A stretch of 64,000 nucleotides of DNA from Vescimonas sanitatis (GTDB lineage: Bacteria > Bacillota > Clostridia > Oscillospirales > Oscillospiraceae), in assembly GCF_049060325.1 (NCBI RefSeq), contig NZ_JBMGPW010000004.1:1-64000 (forward strand), written 5' to 3'. The notes under the pieces are model-generated. The model worked only from the letters and a program-made list of their open reading frames with translations. It did not search any database and was not told the DNA's origin. Of the stretch, positions 16,281-24,513 are shown piece after piece. Within the stretch, counting starts at the first letter, position 1. Every line of letters starts with the position of its first letter. The position numbers were made by a program, and so were the translations under genes.

Positions 16281-16958
16281 TTACATTGTCTGTTCCATCG
16301 CGTCTTCCTGCTGCCGGATGCGCTCGGCCAAATCCGGCACACAATCCTCGATCTGCTGCTGTACGCTTCGGATCACCTTTTCCTGTTCGGCGGTGAGGTC
16401 GAAAAAATCACCGTCTACAGAGTCGGCGCAGCAGCGGTAGATCTCTGTCATCTGCTCTGGGCTGAAAAGCTGCTCCTTGTGGATGAGGCCGCTTCGTATG
16501 GCAAAATTTTGCTTGGCTCCGTTATAGTTCTCCATGAAATAGTGTCCGTGGGATAAGCCCGTGCGGTCATAGTCCCAATCCCATGTAACGAATTGGACGC
16601 CGTGTTTGCTATGTGTTCCCGCCAGCACTGTGCCGTTGAAGTCGGTAAGGATTCGGTAATCGCCCTCCAGCCCGCTGGCTTTGAGCTGCGGGGCAGTCTC
16701 CATAGCATTCATGTACTCCAGTGTCCGAGCCGCGATGTCTTCGGCACGGATGAGGGCTTCCTCCGCCTGGGGCGTGGACACATCCTCCCGCCGATAGAAC
16801 ACACTGCCCTTGCCGGTGATGTGGCAGAGAGGTGTGCCATTCCATTGAACAGGTATCTGCGAGTTCTCCAGAGGCTGGGTTTCAAAGCCTGCACGGTGCA
16901 GGCACGCACAGACTTCCTCAAGGTAGCGGAGCTGCTGTTTTGCGTTGTGGTCATTCAT
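16281..16958 (-). CDS. Mobile-element protein of unknown function
   Basis: About 225 residues, starting MNDHNAKQQLRYLEEVCACL; SD GGAGG at good spacing. Contains a DWDYDRTGLSHGHYFMENY stretch and an acidic helical tail (LTAEQEKVIRSVQQQIEDC). No domain is recognised. It is bracketed by terminators on both sides and is therefore probably monocistronic. Confidence 0.55.
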   Translation of the reverse strand: MNDHNAKQQLRYLEEVCACLHRAGFETQPLENSQIPVQWNGTPLCHITGKGSVFYRREDVSTPQAEEALIRAEDIAARTLEYMNAMETAPQLKASGLEGDYRILTDFNGTVLAGTHSKHGVQFVTWDWDYDRTGLSHGHYFMENYNGAKQNFAIRSGLIHKEQLFSPEQMTEIYRCCADSVDGDFFDLTAEQEKVIRSVQQQIEDCVPDLAERIRQQEDAMEQTM

Positions 16959-16985
16959 GTTGTGATCCTCCTTGCTTTGTAAATG

Positions 16986-17032
16986 AAAAAAGCGCCGGCT
17001 CGATGGTTCTACGAAACCAACAAGCCGACGCT
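16986..17032 (-). terminator. Terminator after the nuclease-like gene
   Basis: AGCGCCGGCT (16991-17000) and AGCCGACGCT (17023-17032) pair with one mismatch; on the minus strand five or more T follow. It lies 33 bp after the stop codon at 17065. Confidence 0.7.
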
Positions 17033-17064
17033 CTGCCCCCATATTTATGTCGTGTTATGCGATT

Positions 17065-17880
17065 CTATAGGCAGAATGAATCCACCTCGCTCTTACCATC
17101 CGAATCTGTCCGAAGTATGCACAGCGTGAATCCTCCCAAATTGGGTTCAGTTTCTTTGGCGAGGGCAAGTATTTCCTCCGATATCTCTTTGGATGTCAAG
17201 CAGAACGATCCGACCGCATTGCAGAGAACAATAAACTTCTTATACTTGCAGAATAACTCTTTGTATTTGTGGTACTTATTCACAATTCTTTCGGAGTACA
17301 TTTTGTATCTCTCCGAAAGGTCGACGAGGCTCTCTCCAACCGCCACCGCTTCGCCCAAATCGAAGTATGAGTAGTTTTCAGCTTTTCCGCCATGTACTTT
17401 TTTCGCATTTTCCCGAATATCCGCCGCAGTGCGTCCTTTCCCAAAATTTTCTTTTGAGATTCTCCGCATGACAGACTCGCTTTCGGTTGTCAGTCGTGTA
17501 ACTTCAATGCCAATTTCACCGGAATTTCCGAGCACGAAATCCGGCCGCTCAATTTTAAGAATTTTCGTGCTCCTGAGTTCCTTATAGTGCGAGGACAAGT
17601 CGAATAGAACCGCATATTCTTCTCGAGCTTTCATATCATCGGACAATCTATCTTCTTCCAAAAACTGACACAAATATTCGCCAAAAGTGCGGTAATCGCG
17701 TGCGCTCAAATTGTGCGCATACCCGCAGAGAGACAGTTTGTCGAACACATACTCGGCTCCGTCTATGTTGACTGATTCTCGTGCTGCGTCAAAGGTATCG
17801 TAATCAAATGACTGGAGTGATGCAACGGTTTTCGCAAGTTGTTCGAGCGTAGCATCTCGATGCATTTGCTTTTCGTTCAT
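17065..17880 (-). CDS. Hypothetical protein with a restriction-nuclease-like segment
   Basis: About 271 residues. The segment IERPDFVLGNSGEIGIEVTRL (about residues 110-130) has the spacing Asp, then a beta strand with Glu-x-Val, seen in PD-(D/E)XK-like folds, although the final Lys is replaced. The rest is helical with a Lys/Tyr-rich stretch (KYHKYKELFCKYKKFIV). The ATG at 17880 has GGGAGAGGGG upstream. It is AT-richer than its neighbours and lies next to the element boundary, the usual place for defence cargo. The nuclease fold is a suggestion only. Confidence 0.5.
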   Translation of the reverse strand: MNEKQMHRDATLEQLAKTVASLQSFDYDTFDAARESVNIDGAEYVFDKLSLCGYAHNLSARDYRTFGEYLCQFLEEDRLSDDMKAREEYAVLFDLSSHYKELRSTKILKIERPDFVLGNSGEIGIEVTRLTTESESVMRRISKENFGKGRTAADIRENAKKVHGGKAENYSYFDLGEAVAVGESLVDLSERYKMYSERIVNKYHKYKELFCKYKKFIVLCNAVGSFCLTSKEISEEILALAKETEPNLGGFTLCILRTDSDGKSEVDSFCL

Positions 17881-17902
17881 AATGTCCCCTCTCCCATAAC
17901 AC

Positions 17903-17973
17903 GGATGCGAACCATTCGGGGGCGAATTCCCCCAAATATACCAAAATTCGCCGGAAACGCTCGGTTCGCATCC
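17903..17973. repeat. Nested inverted repeats carrying the tRNA-Ala anticodon-arm sequence
   Basis: Outer arms GGATGCGAACC (17903-17913) and GGTTCGCATCC (17963-17973), inner arms GGCGAATT (17921-17928) and AATTCGCC (17945-17952), almost concentric. The outer arm is the same 11-mer found in the anticodon arm of tRNA-Ala(CGC) at 33071-33081 and in the tRNA fragments. It lies just upstream of the gene starting at 17880 and may be a recombinase site, an operator or an RNA leader structure. Confidence 0.6.
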
Positions 17974-17997
17974 ACACAAATTTTCTCAAAAAGTTGC

Positions 17998-18032
17998 AAA
18001 AAAGCTGTGAAATATGAAATTTCACAGCTTTT
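17998..18032 (-). terminator. Terminator of the split tRNA-Ala gene
   Basis: AAAGCTGTGAAAT and its complement ATTTCACAGCTTT around a short loop, with six T on the minus strand. It stands 3 nt beyond the CCA end of the tRNA 3' half, so this is the original tRNA transcription terminator. Confidence 0.8.
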
Positions 18033-18034
18033 CG

Positions 18035-18080
18035 TGGTGGACCTGAAGGGATTCGAACCCTCGACCTCTCGGATGCGAAC
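18035..18080 (-). other. 3' half of tRNA-Ala(CGC): left attachment-site junction
   Basis: Reading the minus strand from 18080: anticodon loop with CGC, anticodon 3' stem CCGAG, variable loop, T arm with GGTTCGAATCCC, acceptor 3' strand CAGGTCC, discriminator A and encoded CCA. The 5' half of the same gene, GGGCTTG to the anticodon loop, is at 33239-33278, and the two halves pair correctly in acceptor and anticodon stems. The break is therefore an insertion inside the anticodon loop. Confidence 0.85.
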
Positions 18081-19007
18081 GAATTAAAAGCTCTGATTTG
18101 TATTGATTTTCAAACATTTCCAGCGCTTTCGGCTGGAATGTAAATGGTCTTGTGGCCTCTTTTTCCCGTTGTAACCATGTGTCCCGGAAGCGTATGTGGT
18201 ACGTGTTGTGGTCACAGGAGATGTGCGTCGATATCATCTAAACGAGGTGGTAATCTACATACGCCTATGATAGACCAAGTGAGGAAAATCGTCAACCGCT
18301 TTCTTTGGCAGGGGCAGTGCAGGGAATGGGATGCAATAGACAAAGAGAAACGTCTGAAGACGACGAGTATGGTTAGCCGCCATCTTGTTTAAAACAATTA
18401 ATCTAAAAGAGAAAGCTATAATTGGATAACTTCTTCCCTTTTAATACTGCAGATATTTGAACACGAGGTCGGTTCTTTCGAAGTATTTCATCAGAATCAC
18501 AGCAAAGATAAGCACCACACACTCGGCAATGATGCAGGTGTACCAGTTGACGCTCTCGCCAGCCAAGATGGGCAGTCATCGGAGGGTGAGCGTATTAAAG
18601 GCCAACACACGGAAGATGCAAGTGTGCTGCCATTTATATTTATTACAAAAACATAAAACTCGGTCGCTGATTATACCGTGTGTATAGAGCTGTGTTTTTT
18701 AAAATTAAGACCGGGGCAACTACCTATGCTAACGAAAAGACTGCTGTAGAGCATCGAGAAATGTAACGACGAGTTACCTCGAACTCAAAAAATCCAAGTG
18801 CCCAAAATCTCCATCAGCCAGTGTGGGAAAACACAACCACAGATGCCACACGGCACGGTAAAGCAAAAGAGAAAAAGAACAGAAAATGCCGGACCCTATC
18901 TCTTGTGAAAACGAAGTGAGATCTGTGGGCACTATTGGTGCGGAACAAACACAATAGCCTATCTATCATTTCGATGGCTTTCGGGAACTGCTGGAGGTGC
19001 CGTGCAC
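18081..19007. other. Gene-poor stretch at the left end of the mobilizable element
   Basis: No convincing intact gene. Just inside the junction, minus-strand frames are cut by the tRNA half. At 18441-18572 there is the tail of a membrane protein. The rest (18590-19000) has many stop codons in all frames and no SD-supported start. It probably contains recombinase arm sites and decayed sequence. Confidence 0.5.
18441..18572 (-). pseudogene. C-terminal remnant of a membrane transporter
   Basis: A 43-codon frame ending in TAA: a segment reading ESVNWYTCIIAECVVLIFAV followed by ILMKYFERTDLVF. It is one transmembrane helix with a charged tail, much like the end of a MATE-type multidrug transporter. 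A stop lies directly upstream in frame, so the remainder is gone. Confidence 0.4.
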
Positions 19008-19036
19008 TTGACTACACATGGTTTCTATGCTATACT
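19008..19036 (+). promoter_or_regulatory. Sigma-A-type promoter
   Basis: TTGACT (-35, 19008-19013), a 17-bp spacer and TATACT (-10, 19031-19036). It lies 80 bp upstream of the ATG at 19117. Confidence 0.75.
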
Positions 19037-19116
19037 CATCGAGGCCAGCTTATGTGTACCGGTCTGCCGCCTGCGTCCGGCGGCTGAAACACAGAAAGAT
19101 AAGGAGAGTTTTCAAC

Positions 19117-20091
19117 ATGAGTAAATCCCAGCAGAATTATCTGGATCAGGTGGCCCAGCGGCTTCACCTGACAGCAGACGCGCAGAGCGGCATTCTCTTT
19201 GGGATGCAGGGCGGCCTGCATATGATGCTGATGCGCAGCACCAGCAACCAGAATTTTGTTTCTCTTGTTTTTTCCCTGACTCACAGCGGACAGGAGCCGG
19301 ATGCGGCGGAAATCAAGGCTTTTGTCAAGAGCAACAAGCTGATTGTAAACTACTCCATTCGCCGCAGCCGGGTGGAATTTATCCTGAAGCCCCGATTCGG
19401 CAGCTTTAAGCAAATTGACCAGCTGGAGCAGGTCACGGGCGAGGTGGTATCCCTCCTGCGCACCGGCGGCTACCAGAGCTGCTGCCAAAATTGCGGGCAG
19501 ACGGCGGACACGGATGCATGCATCATGGCAGGGGTTCCGTCCCTGCTGTGTGACAGCTGCTATCAGCAGCTGGGCCATAATCAGGAACAGATTCAGCAGG
19601 AATCTGCCGGCAAGCCGGAGAATGTGCTGGCCGGTGTGGTGGGCGCTCTACTGGGATGCCTGCTGGGCGTGGGCTGCATTGTGCTGCTGGGACAGCTGGG
19701 CTATGTAGCGGCTTTGTCTGGCATTGTGCTGGCTGTCTGCACGCTGAAGGGATATGAGCTTCTGGGCGGGCGTCTGTCCACCAAGGGAATTGTGATTGCC
19801 TGTGTGCTGATGCTGGCAATGACCTATGTGGGCTATCGGCTGGATTGGGCCATTACTGTTGCCAAGTATTTTGAGGCCAGTCTGACAGATTCCTATCGGG
19901 CTATCCCCTACCTCATTGACGAAGAAATTCTGGACGGCGGCGTTTATACCGGTGAGCTTATCAAGCTGTATGCCTTCACACTGATCGGCGCAATCCCCAC
20001 CATCATCAGCTCCGTAAAGAACCGGAAGATGGCCAAGGTGACTTATCGCATGCAGAGCCAGAGAGCTGTGAACAGCACTCCGGAGTTCTGA
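19117..20091 (+). CDS. Zinc-ribbon-containing multi-pass membrane protein
   Basis: 324 residues. A soluble N-terminal domain (1-125) is followed by a Cys4 cluster, CQNCG and CDSC (about residues 121-152), and then four or five transmembrane helices (AGVVGALLGCLLGVGCIVLL, VAALSGIVLAVCTL, GIVIACVLMLAMTYVGY, LYAFTLIGAIPTIISSV). AAGGAGAG precedes ATG 19117, and a strong promoter lies upstream. Similar proteins of unknown function are widespread in gut Clostridia. It appears to be a self-contained cargo gene, with hairpins downstream. Confidence 0.65.
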   Translation: MSKSQQNYLDQVAQRLHLTADAQSGILFGMQGGLHMMLMRSTSNQNFVSLVFSLTHSGQEPDAAEIKAFVKSNKLIVNYSIRRSRVEFILKPRFGSFKQIDQLEQVTGEVVSLLRTGGYQSCCQNCGQTADTDACIMAGVPSLLCDSCYQQLGHNQEQIQQESAGKPENVLAGVVGALLGCLLGVGCIVLLGQLGYVAALSGIVLAVCTLKGYELLGGRLSTKGIVIACVLMLAMTYVGYRLDWAITVAKYFEASLTDSYRAIPYLIDEEILDGGVYTGELIKLYAFTLIGAIPTIISSVKNRKMAKVTYRMQSQRAVNSTPEF

Positions 20092-20126
20092 TTCTGGGCA
20101 GACAAGCGAAAGATTTTAAAAAGATC

Positions 20127-20154
20127 AGGTGCAGCTTCAAAAGAAGCTGCACCT
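20127..20154. terminator. Hairpin downstream of the membrane protein gene
   Basis: AGGTGCAGCTTC, loop AAAA, GAAGCTGCACCT: a perfect 12-bp stem 35 bp after the stop codon. There is no T run, so termination may be weak. Confidence 0.6.
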
Positions 20155-20242
20155 ATAAACTGAAAGTAGACACTCACAAAATACCGGGTTGTCGTAAAAC
20201 AGTAAAATCAAAAAATGGTGAAAACCTTGTGTTTGCAAGGGG

Positions 20243-20273
20243 CGGCGTGACGAAAGTCACGCCGTTTTCTTTT
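20243..20273 (+). terminator. Rho-independent terminator
   Basis: CGGCGTGAC, loop GAAA, GTCACGCCG followed by TTTTCTTTTT. The plus-strand orientation suggests it closes the transcript of the 19117-20091 gene or of a lost gene. Confidence 0.75.
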
Positions 20274-20280
20274 TCATCAG

Positions 20281-20574
20281 CTCATTCAGAGGAATGCAAA
20301 AGCCCCGCTTCAACTCGTTGTATCTGACATGACCGTTCTGAAAAGCATGGGAAAGCAATGGGAATGGACATTGCTGCCGGATACCTTCAATAACGAAATT
20401 ATTGCGCACAGCGTTTCCCCGATTGCAGGGGATAACAAGCCCCATTATCAGAAAATGAAAGCCGATGCGGAAGCCGGAGATCCCGAAGCCATCCGGCGAT
20501 ATGAAGCCACCCTTGCCAAGCGCAGAGATGAGTACCACAAAAAGAAATCAAGACAGGAGGAAGTACCAGCATGA
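20281..20574 (+). pseudogene. IS3-family transposase fragment joined to another gene's tail
   Basis: The frame first reads KAPLQLVVSDMTVLKSM and LLPDTFNNEIIAHSVS, the region around the first catalytic Asp of an IS3-type integrase-core transposase (V-S-D-M-T). After about residue 44 it turns into an unrelated charged tail, MKADAEAGDPEAIRRYEA to EEVPA, which ends 4 nt into the TnpV gene. A deletion has fused the middle of a transposase to the 3' end of a different gene that preceded TnpV. Confidence 0.55.
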
Positions 20575-20948
20575 AGGAATTGAAGCCAAGAATCCACGAA
20601 AACGGCATCGACTACATTCTCGTAGGCGATTACTATGTGCCGGACTGGAAGCTGCCGGAGGAACACCGTCCCATTGGCAGGTGGGGCAATCTTCACAGGG
20701 CGTATTTGAGACAGTTTTGCCCTGCCCTCTATTCGACCCTTGTCCTCTCAGGTGAACTGCACACCTACCTTGCCGATCTGAACGAGCAGGCAACGGAAAG
20801 ATGCAGTCTTATCATTGAGCAGATGGCAGAAGCCGAGGGCGTAGACGAAGCTATGAAAGCGGAAAATCAGATGTTATGGGTGCAGTCCATGAACTCCATC
20901 CGCAGCCGAGCAGAGGAAATCATCATGCATGAGCTGATTTATGATTGA
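20571..20948 (+). CDS. TnpV-like transposon-encoded protein
   Basis: 125 residues. DYILVGDYYVPDWKLPEE followed by GRWGNLHRAYLRQFCPALYS matches the TnpV family found in Tn4451-type and other Clostridia elements. Helical, no catalytic motif. GGAGG precedes ATG 20571. The family's role is unknown; it is a marker of mobile DNA. Confidence 0.8.
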   Translation: MKELKPRIHENGIDYILVGDYYVPDWKLPEEHRPIGRWGNLHRAYLRQFCPALYSTLVLSGELHTYLADLNEQATERCSLIIEQMAEAEGVDEAMKAENQMLWVQSMNSIRSRAEEIIMHELIYD

Positions 20949-21179
20949 CGGTTAAGAGCCGGAAAAAACGCATATTTGATGCTGGGAACGCTTCGGACGA
21001 GGAATGTATCGCCGGAGCGTTTTCCATTGAAAAATCTCCGTTTTCTCCAAGTCAAGAGCCGGAGAAAACGCCCGAAAAACACCCCTATAGGGCTTTTTAA
21101 GGCCTAAATGCGTAGGTTGGTGCTTTGTTGCGATATGCTCTACGGTTACGGTGTATTGTTCATATTCTGTTTTCGGGAA
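20949..21179. other. Intergenic region with direct repeat
   Basis: Two copies of AAGAGCCGGARAAAACGC (around 20955 and 21055), each followed by different sequence. No gene is visible. The right end merges into the response-regulator-controlled promoter of the ABC transporter operon. Confidence 0.45.
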
Positions 21180-21213
21180 TCTTTATGAAATCTTCAAAAT
21201 TGCCCGGTATGCT
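21180..21213 (+). promoter_or_regulatory. Response-regulator direct repeat and promoter of the ABC operon
   Basis: TCTTTA (21180-21185) and TCTTCA (21191-21196) repeat with an 11-bp period, the helical spacing used by OmpR-type regulators. The -10, TATGCT (21208-21213), lies 11 bp further on; the repeat occupies the -35 area, so the regulator should be an activator. The same arrangement recurs at 25917-25950. The encoded regulator at 23851-24513 is the obvious candidate. Confidence 0.65.
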
Positions 21214-21244
21214 ATCCGTAAAATCAAAGAAAGGACTTGATTAT

Positions 21245-21949
21245 ATGGATATGATTTTGAAAACGACTGACCTCTGCAAAAATTTCAAGGGGCAAATGGC
21301 GGTAAACAATGTGTCACTGAACATCCGGCGCAACTCGGTTTATGGTCTGCTGGGGCCGAATGGGGCTGGCAAATCCACGATCTTAAAAATGCTCACCGGC
21401 ATTTTGCGCCCCACATCGGGAAGCATCGAGTTTGACGGCCACCCGTGGAAGCGGAATGATCTGGAGCATATCGGTGCTTTGATTGAGATGCCCCCGCTTT
21501 ACGAAAATCTGACTGCATACGAAAATCTCAAAGTCAGAACTACATTGCTCGGCCTGGACGATGCACGAATTAACGAGGTATTGCAAATTGTCCAGCTCAC
21601 GAATACCGGCAAGAAACGGGCCGGGCAGTTTTCTCTTGGTATGAAGCAGCGGCTTGGTATTGCTATTGCATTGCTGAACAGTCCCCAGCTTTTGATTCTG
21701 GATGAACCGACTAACGGCCTTGACCCTTTAGGGATTGAGGAACTTCGAGAGTTAATTCGCTCTTTTCCCTGCAAAGGGATTACAGTTATTTTGTCCAGCC
21801 ATATTCTGTCAGAAGTCCAGCAGATTGCAGATCATGTGGGTATCATTGCTGGCGGCGTCCTTGGATATGAGGGAGAGCTTCGCGCCGGTGAAGATTTGGA
21901 ACAACTCTTTATGGATGTTATTCGCAGAAATGGTAAGGAGGGATATTAA
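21245..21949 (+). CDS. ABC transporter ATP-binding protein, lantibiotic-immunity type
   Basis: 234 residues: Walker A GPNGAGKST (about residues 37-45), Q loop region LIEMPPLYENLT, signature FSLGMKQRL, Walker B LLILDEPTNGLDP, H loop SSHILSE. It matches the BcrA/LanF group that expels antimicrobial peptides from the membrane. The ATG at 21245 has AAGGA 9 nt upstream. It starts a six-gene operon: ATPase, two permeases, lipoprotein, response regulator, kinase. Confidence 0.88.
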   Translation: MDMILKTTDLCKNFKGQMAVNNVSLNIRRNSVYGLLGPNGAGKSTILKMLTGILRPTSGSIEFDGHPWKRNDLEHIGALIEMPPLYENLTAYENLKVRTTLLGLDDARINEVLQIVQLTNTGKKRAGQFSLGMKQRLGIAIALLNSPQLLILDEPTNGLDPLGIEELRELIRSFPCKGITVILSSHILSEVQQIADHVGIIAGGVLGYEGELRAGEDLEQLFMDVIRRNGKEGY

Positions 21950-22696
21950 ATGGAGATGGCATATATTCAGGCAGAGAACCTAAAGCATAAGAGAACTTTC
22001 ACAAAAACGCTGATCGTTCTGGCCCCGTTTGTAACTGCGCTTATGAACTTTTTTGCCCCTCTTTGGTTCCAGCTCAATTCTTATAATTGGTGGTATATCC
22101 TGCTTTATCCTGGATTCCTTACGCTCACCTGTGCCTTGATTGAACAGCGGGATAATGGCAAGCTAAAATATCGTGCCGTTGCTTCATTGCCTGTTTCGCA
22201 GAACAAAGTCTGGAAAGCAAAAATTGGAGTGGCCGGTATTTACTCCTGTGTGGGGAATTTCATTTTCCTGGCGCTAAATCTGTTGGGCGGTTTTGCAATA
22301 TTAGTTATCAACGAAATTCCCCTGACAATCGGAATTTGGCAGGCTGCGGCCGGAACAGCTTGTATTGTCATTGCAAGCCTATGGGAAGTTCCGCTGTGCT
22401 TATGGTTATCAAAAAAAGTTGGTATCTTTGTCACGGTTATTCTTAATGCCGGACTTGGAAGCGTTTTAGGGATTTTCACGGCTACAACCTCTTTGTGGAT
22501 GATCTGCCCGTATAGCTGGGTGCCGCATCTTATGATTTCCGTGTTAGGTATTTTGCCTAATGGTGAGCCGGTTGCAGATCAGAGTACGGCAATGGCATTT
22601 TGGATGATTATACTTGTATTGGTCATTTCGCTGGCCTGGTTTGCGGCGCTGTCATTTTTAACTGCAAGATGGTTTGAGAAAAAGGAGGTGGGGTAA
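21950..22696 (+). CDS. ABC transporter permease, LanE/MutE-like
   Basis: 248 residues with six transmembrane segments. The cytoplasmic N terminus MEMAYIQAENLKHKRTFTKT is the standard start of lantibiotic-immunity permeases. The ATG abuts the ATPase stop codon without a gap. It pairs with the next gene to form the membrane part of the exporter. Confidence 0.82.
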   Translation: MEMAYIQAENLKHKRTFTKTLIVLAPFVTALMNFFAPLWFQLNSYNWWYILLYPGFLTLTCALIEQRDNGKLKYRAVASLPVSQNKVWKAKIGVAGIYSCVGNFIFLALNLLGGFAILVINEIPLTIGIWQAAAGTACIVIASLWEVPLCLWLSKKVGIFVTVILNAGLGSVLGIFTATTSLWMICPYSWVPHLMISVLGILPNGEPVADQSTAMAFWMIILVLVISLAWFAALSFLTARWFEKKEVG

Positions 22697-22698
22697 CT

Positions 22699-23442
22699 AT
22701 GGTATCTGTGGTTCGCTGCTGGAAAGCAGAATATCAGAAGTGTAAACATAGCATTTTGCTCTATATGCACAGCATGATTCCGATTATATGTGCGGCGATT
22801 TTTGCGGGTTACTATCATATATCCAGATGGGAACTGGCAACCAAAATCAGTGCCTATCTGGAAGTGCTGGCCGTTGCGTTCCCGTTTCTGATCGGCATTA
22901 TTGTGGGCCTGGTTGTTCAGATCGAAAATCAGGCCGGGCATTATCAGCTTTTGTTGGGAACAATCCCATCTCGCATGGCAACGTATATTGGTAAACTTGG
23001 TTTTCTGATGATCTGTGCTTTTGGCGCAACATTTTTAGCGTTAGGAACATTCGCTGCACTATATAGGGATGCTCCGGCAAGCCTTTACCTGAAAGCAGGG
23101 ATTCTATTGTTGATTACCATGCTTCCCATTTACCTGATTCATTTGTTTGTGGGAATGAGCTTCGGAAAAGGTGCATCTATGGGATTGGGAATTGCAGGGA
23201 GTTTAATAGCTGCCCTTATGATAACAGGGCTTGGTGACGCTACATGGAAATATATTCCCTGGGCCTGGGGCGTTCGTGCTATGGATTACACTGTGCTTGC
23301 ATGGGATAGCCCCCAACTGTATGCACAGGTAAAAACCGATTTTTTCAGCGGTATGATTATTTCTGTATGCTGCACTGTTTGTCTGCTGATTGCCAGTTTG
23401 GTTTGGTTTCATGGTTGGGAGGGAGGTAAAAACAGTGAATAA
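22699..23442 (+). CDS. ABC transporter permease, LanG/MutG-like
   Basis: 247 residues, six transmembrane helices, N terminus MVSVVRCWKAEYQKCKHSIL as in LanG-type subunits. The SD GGAGGTGG is inside the end of the upstream gene. Together with the previous permease and the ATPase it forms a heterodimeric FEG-type immunity transporter. The stop region overlaps the next start. Confidence 0.82.
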   Translation: MVSVVRCWKAEYQKCKHSILLYMHSMIPIICAAIFAGYYHISRWELATKISAYLEVLAVAFPFLIGIIVGLVVQIENQAGHYQLLLGTIPSRMATYIGKLGFLMICAFGATFLALGTFAALYRDAPASLYLKAGILLLITMLPIYLIHLFVGMSFGKGASMGLGIAGSLIAALMITGLGDATWKYIPWAWGVRAMDYTVLAWDSPQLYAQVKTDFFSGMIISVCCTVCLLIASLVWFHGWEGGKNSE

Positions 23443-23812
23443 AAAGTGCCTGTTTGCCGTGGTAATTGTGCTTGTAAGTCTTATATACTTATCGGCCTGC
23501 GGTGCGCTCCGCGATACCGCCGATAAAAATAAGGCGTTAAATGAATCTCTGCCGTATTATGAGCTGAACGCCGCAAACTATGATGAAATTTCATATAACG
23601 GCCTGACATATACCATAACGGATGAATGTCTTGAAATGTCAGAACTGCAAGAAGAAATCGGGCAGGTATCGAAACGCTTCAAAAATGTGGCGGGGGAAGA
23701 TTTCAGTTTCGGCTACGTTTACAGTATTGTGGATGTGGATATAAGCAATGCCGTAGCTGTAAATATCAACAATGAATATCGGAAAGCTGACATTAAAAAT
23801 AATGATGAGTAA
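23435..23812 (+). CDS. Small immunity-type lipoprotein
   Basis: 125 residues: signal peptide ending in lipobox LIYLSACG, then a 100-residue extracellular domain (YELNAANYDEISYNGLTY...). Its place inside a LanFEG-type operon suggests a role like NisI/SpaI-type immunity lipoproteins, though similarity is not obvious. GTG at 23435, with GGGAGG upstream, overlaps the permease by 8 nt. Confidence 0.7.
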   Translation: MNKKCLFAVVIVLVSLIYLSACGALRDTADKNKALNESLPYYELNAANYDEISYNGLTYTITDECLEMSELQEEIGQVSKRFKNVAGEDFSFGYVYSIVDVDISNAVAVNINNEYRKADIKNNDE

Positions 23813-23850
23813 CTTCGACAATGTGGTATAATGGGGCGGGAGGTGATTTT

Positions 23851-24513
23851 TTGACCCACTTACTTGTAGTTGACGATGAAGTTTCTATCTTGGAATTGAT
23901 TAAGAACAGTTTGGGGAAAGATGGATATTTGATAACAGTCTGTCAAAATGCGGATGATGTAGACATCAAAAAGCTGCATTTCTATGACCTCATTCTTTTG
24001 GATGTGATGATGCCTGGCACAGACGGGTTTGAGTTTTGCAAACAGATCAGGAATATGGTAGACTGCCCGATTCTCTTTCTGACCGCAAAGACATTAGAGG
24101 AAGATATATTGTTTGGATTGGGCATCGGTGCGGATGATTATATTACGAAACCTTTTCGTATTCAGGAGCTTCGCGCCCGTGTCGCGGCACATTTACGCAG
24201 AGAAAAAAGGGAGCATCACAGCACACTTTCATTTGAGCCTGATATAAGATTTGACCTTTCCGCAAAGGTACTGTATGTTTCAGAACAGCCGGTTCCCCTT
24301 ACCAAAAGCGAGTATTCAATCTGTGAATACCTTGCGAAAAACCGGGGACAGGTTTTTACAAAAGAACAAATCTATGAAGCCGTTTTCGGGTTTGATGGAA
24401 TAGGCGATAACTCTACGATCTCAACGCATATAAAAAATATTCGTGCGAAATTGGAGCATTTCAAAATAAGTCCGATCAGCACCGTATGGGGGATAGGATA
24501 TAAATGGGAGTGA
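23851..24513 (+). CDS. OmpR-family response regulator
   Basis: 220 residues. Receiver domain with acidic pair VVDDE, phospho-acceptor Asp in LILLDVMMPG (about residue 51), Thr in FLTAK and Lys in YITKPF; C-terminal winged helix ending TVWGIGYKWE. Start TTG at 23851, preceded by GGGAGGTG. It should bind the 11-bp-period direct repeats at 21180 and 25917 and activate the transporter operon, as in other peptide-antibiotic-sensing systems. Confidence 0.88.
   Translation: MTHLLVVDDEVSILELIKNSLGKDGYLITVCQNADDVDIKKLHFYDLILLDVMMPGTDGFEFCKQIRNMVDCPILFLTAKTLEEDILFGLGIGADDYITKPFRIQELRARVAAHLRREKREHHSTLSFEPDIRFDLSAKVLYVSEQPVPLTKSEYSICEYLAKNRGQVFTKEQIYEAVFGFDGIGDNSTISTHIKNIRAKLEHFKISPISTVWGIGYKWE

Noticed and set aside
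18022..18237. Minus-strand frame at the tRNA junction
   Set aside because: Its last 20 codons are the tRNA 3' half itself and no SD precedes the ATG; at best a gene cut by the integration.
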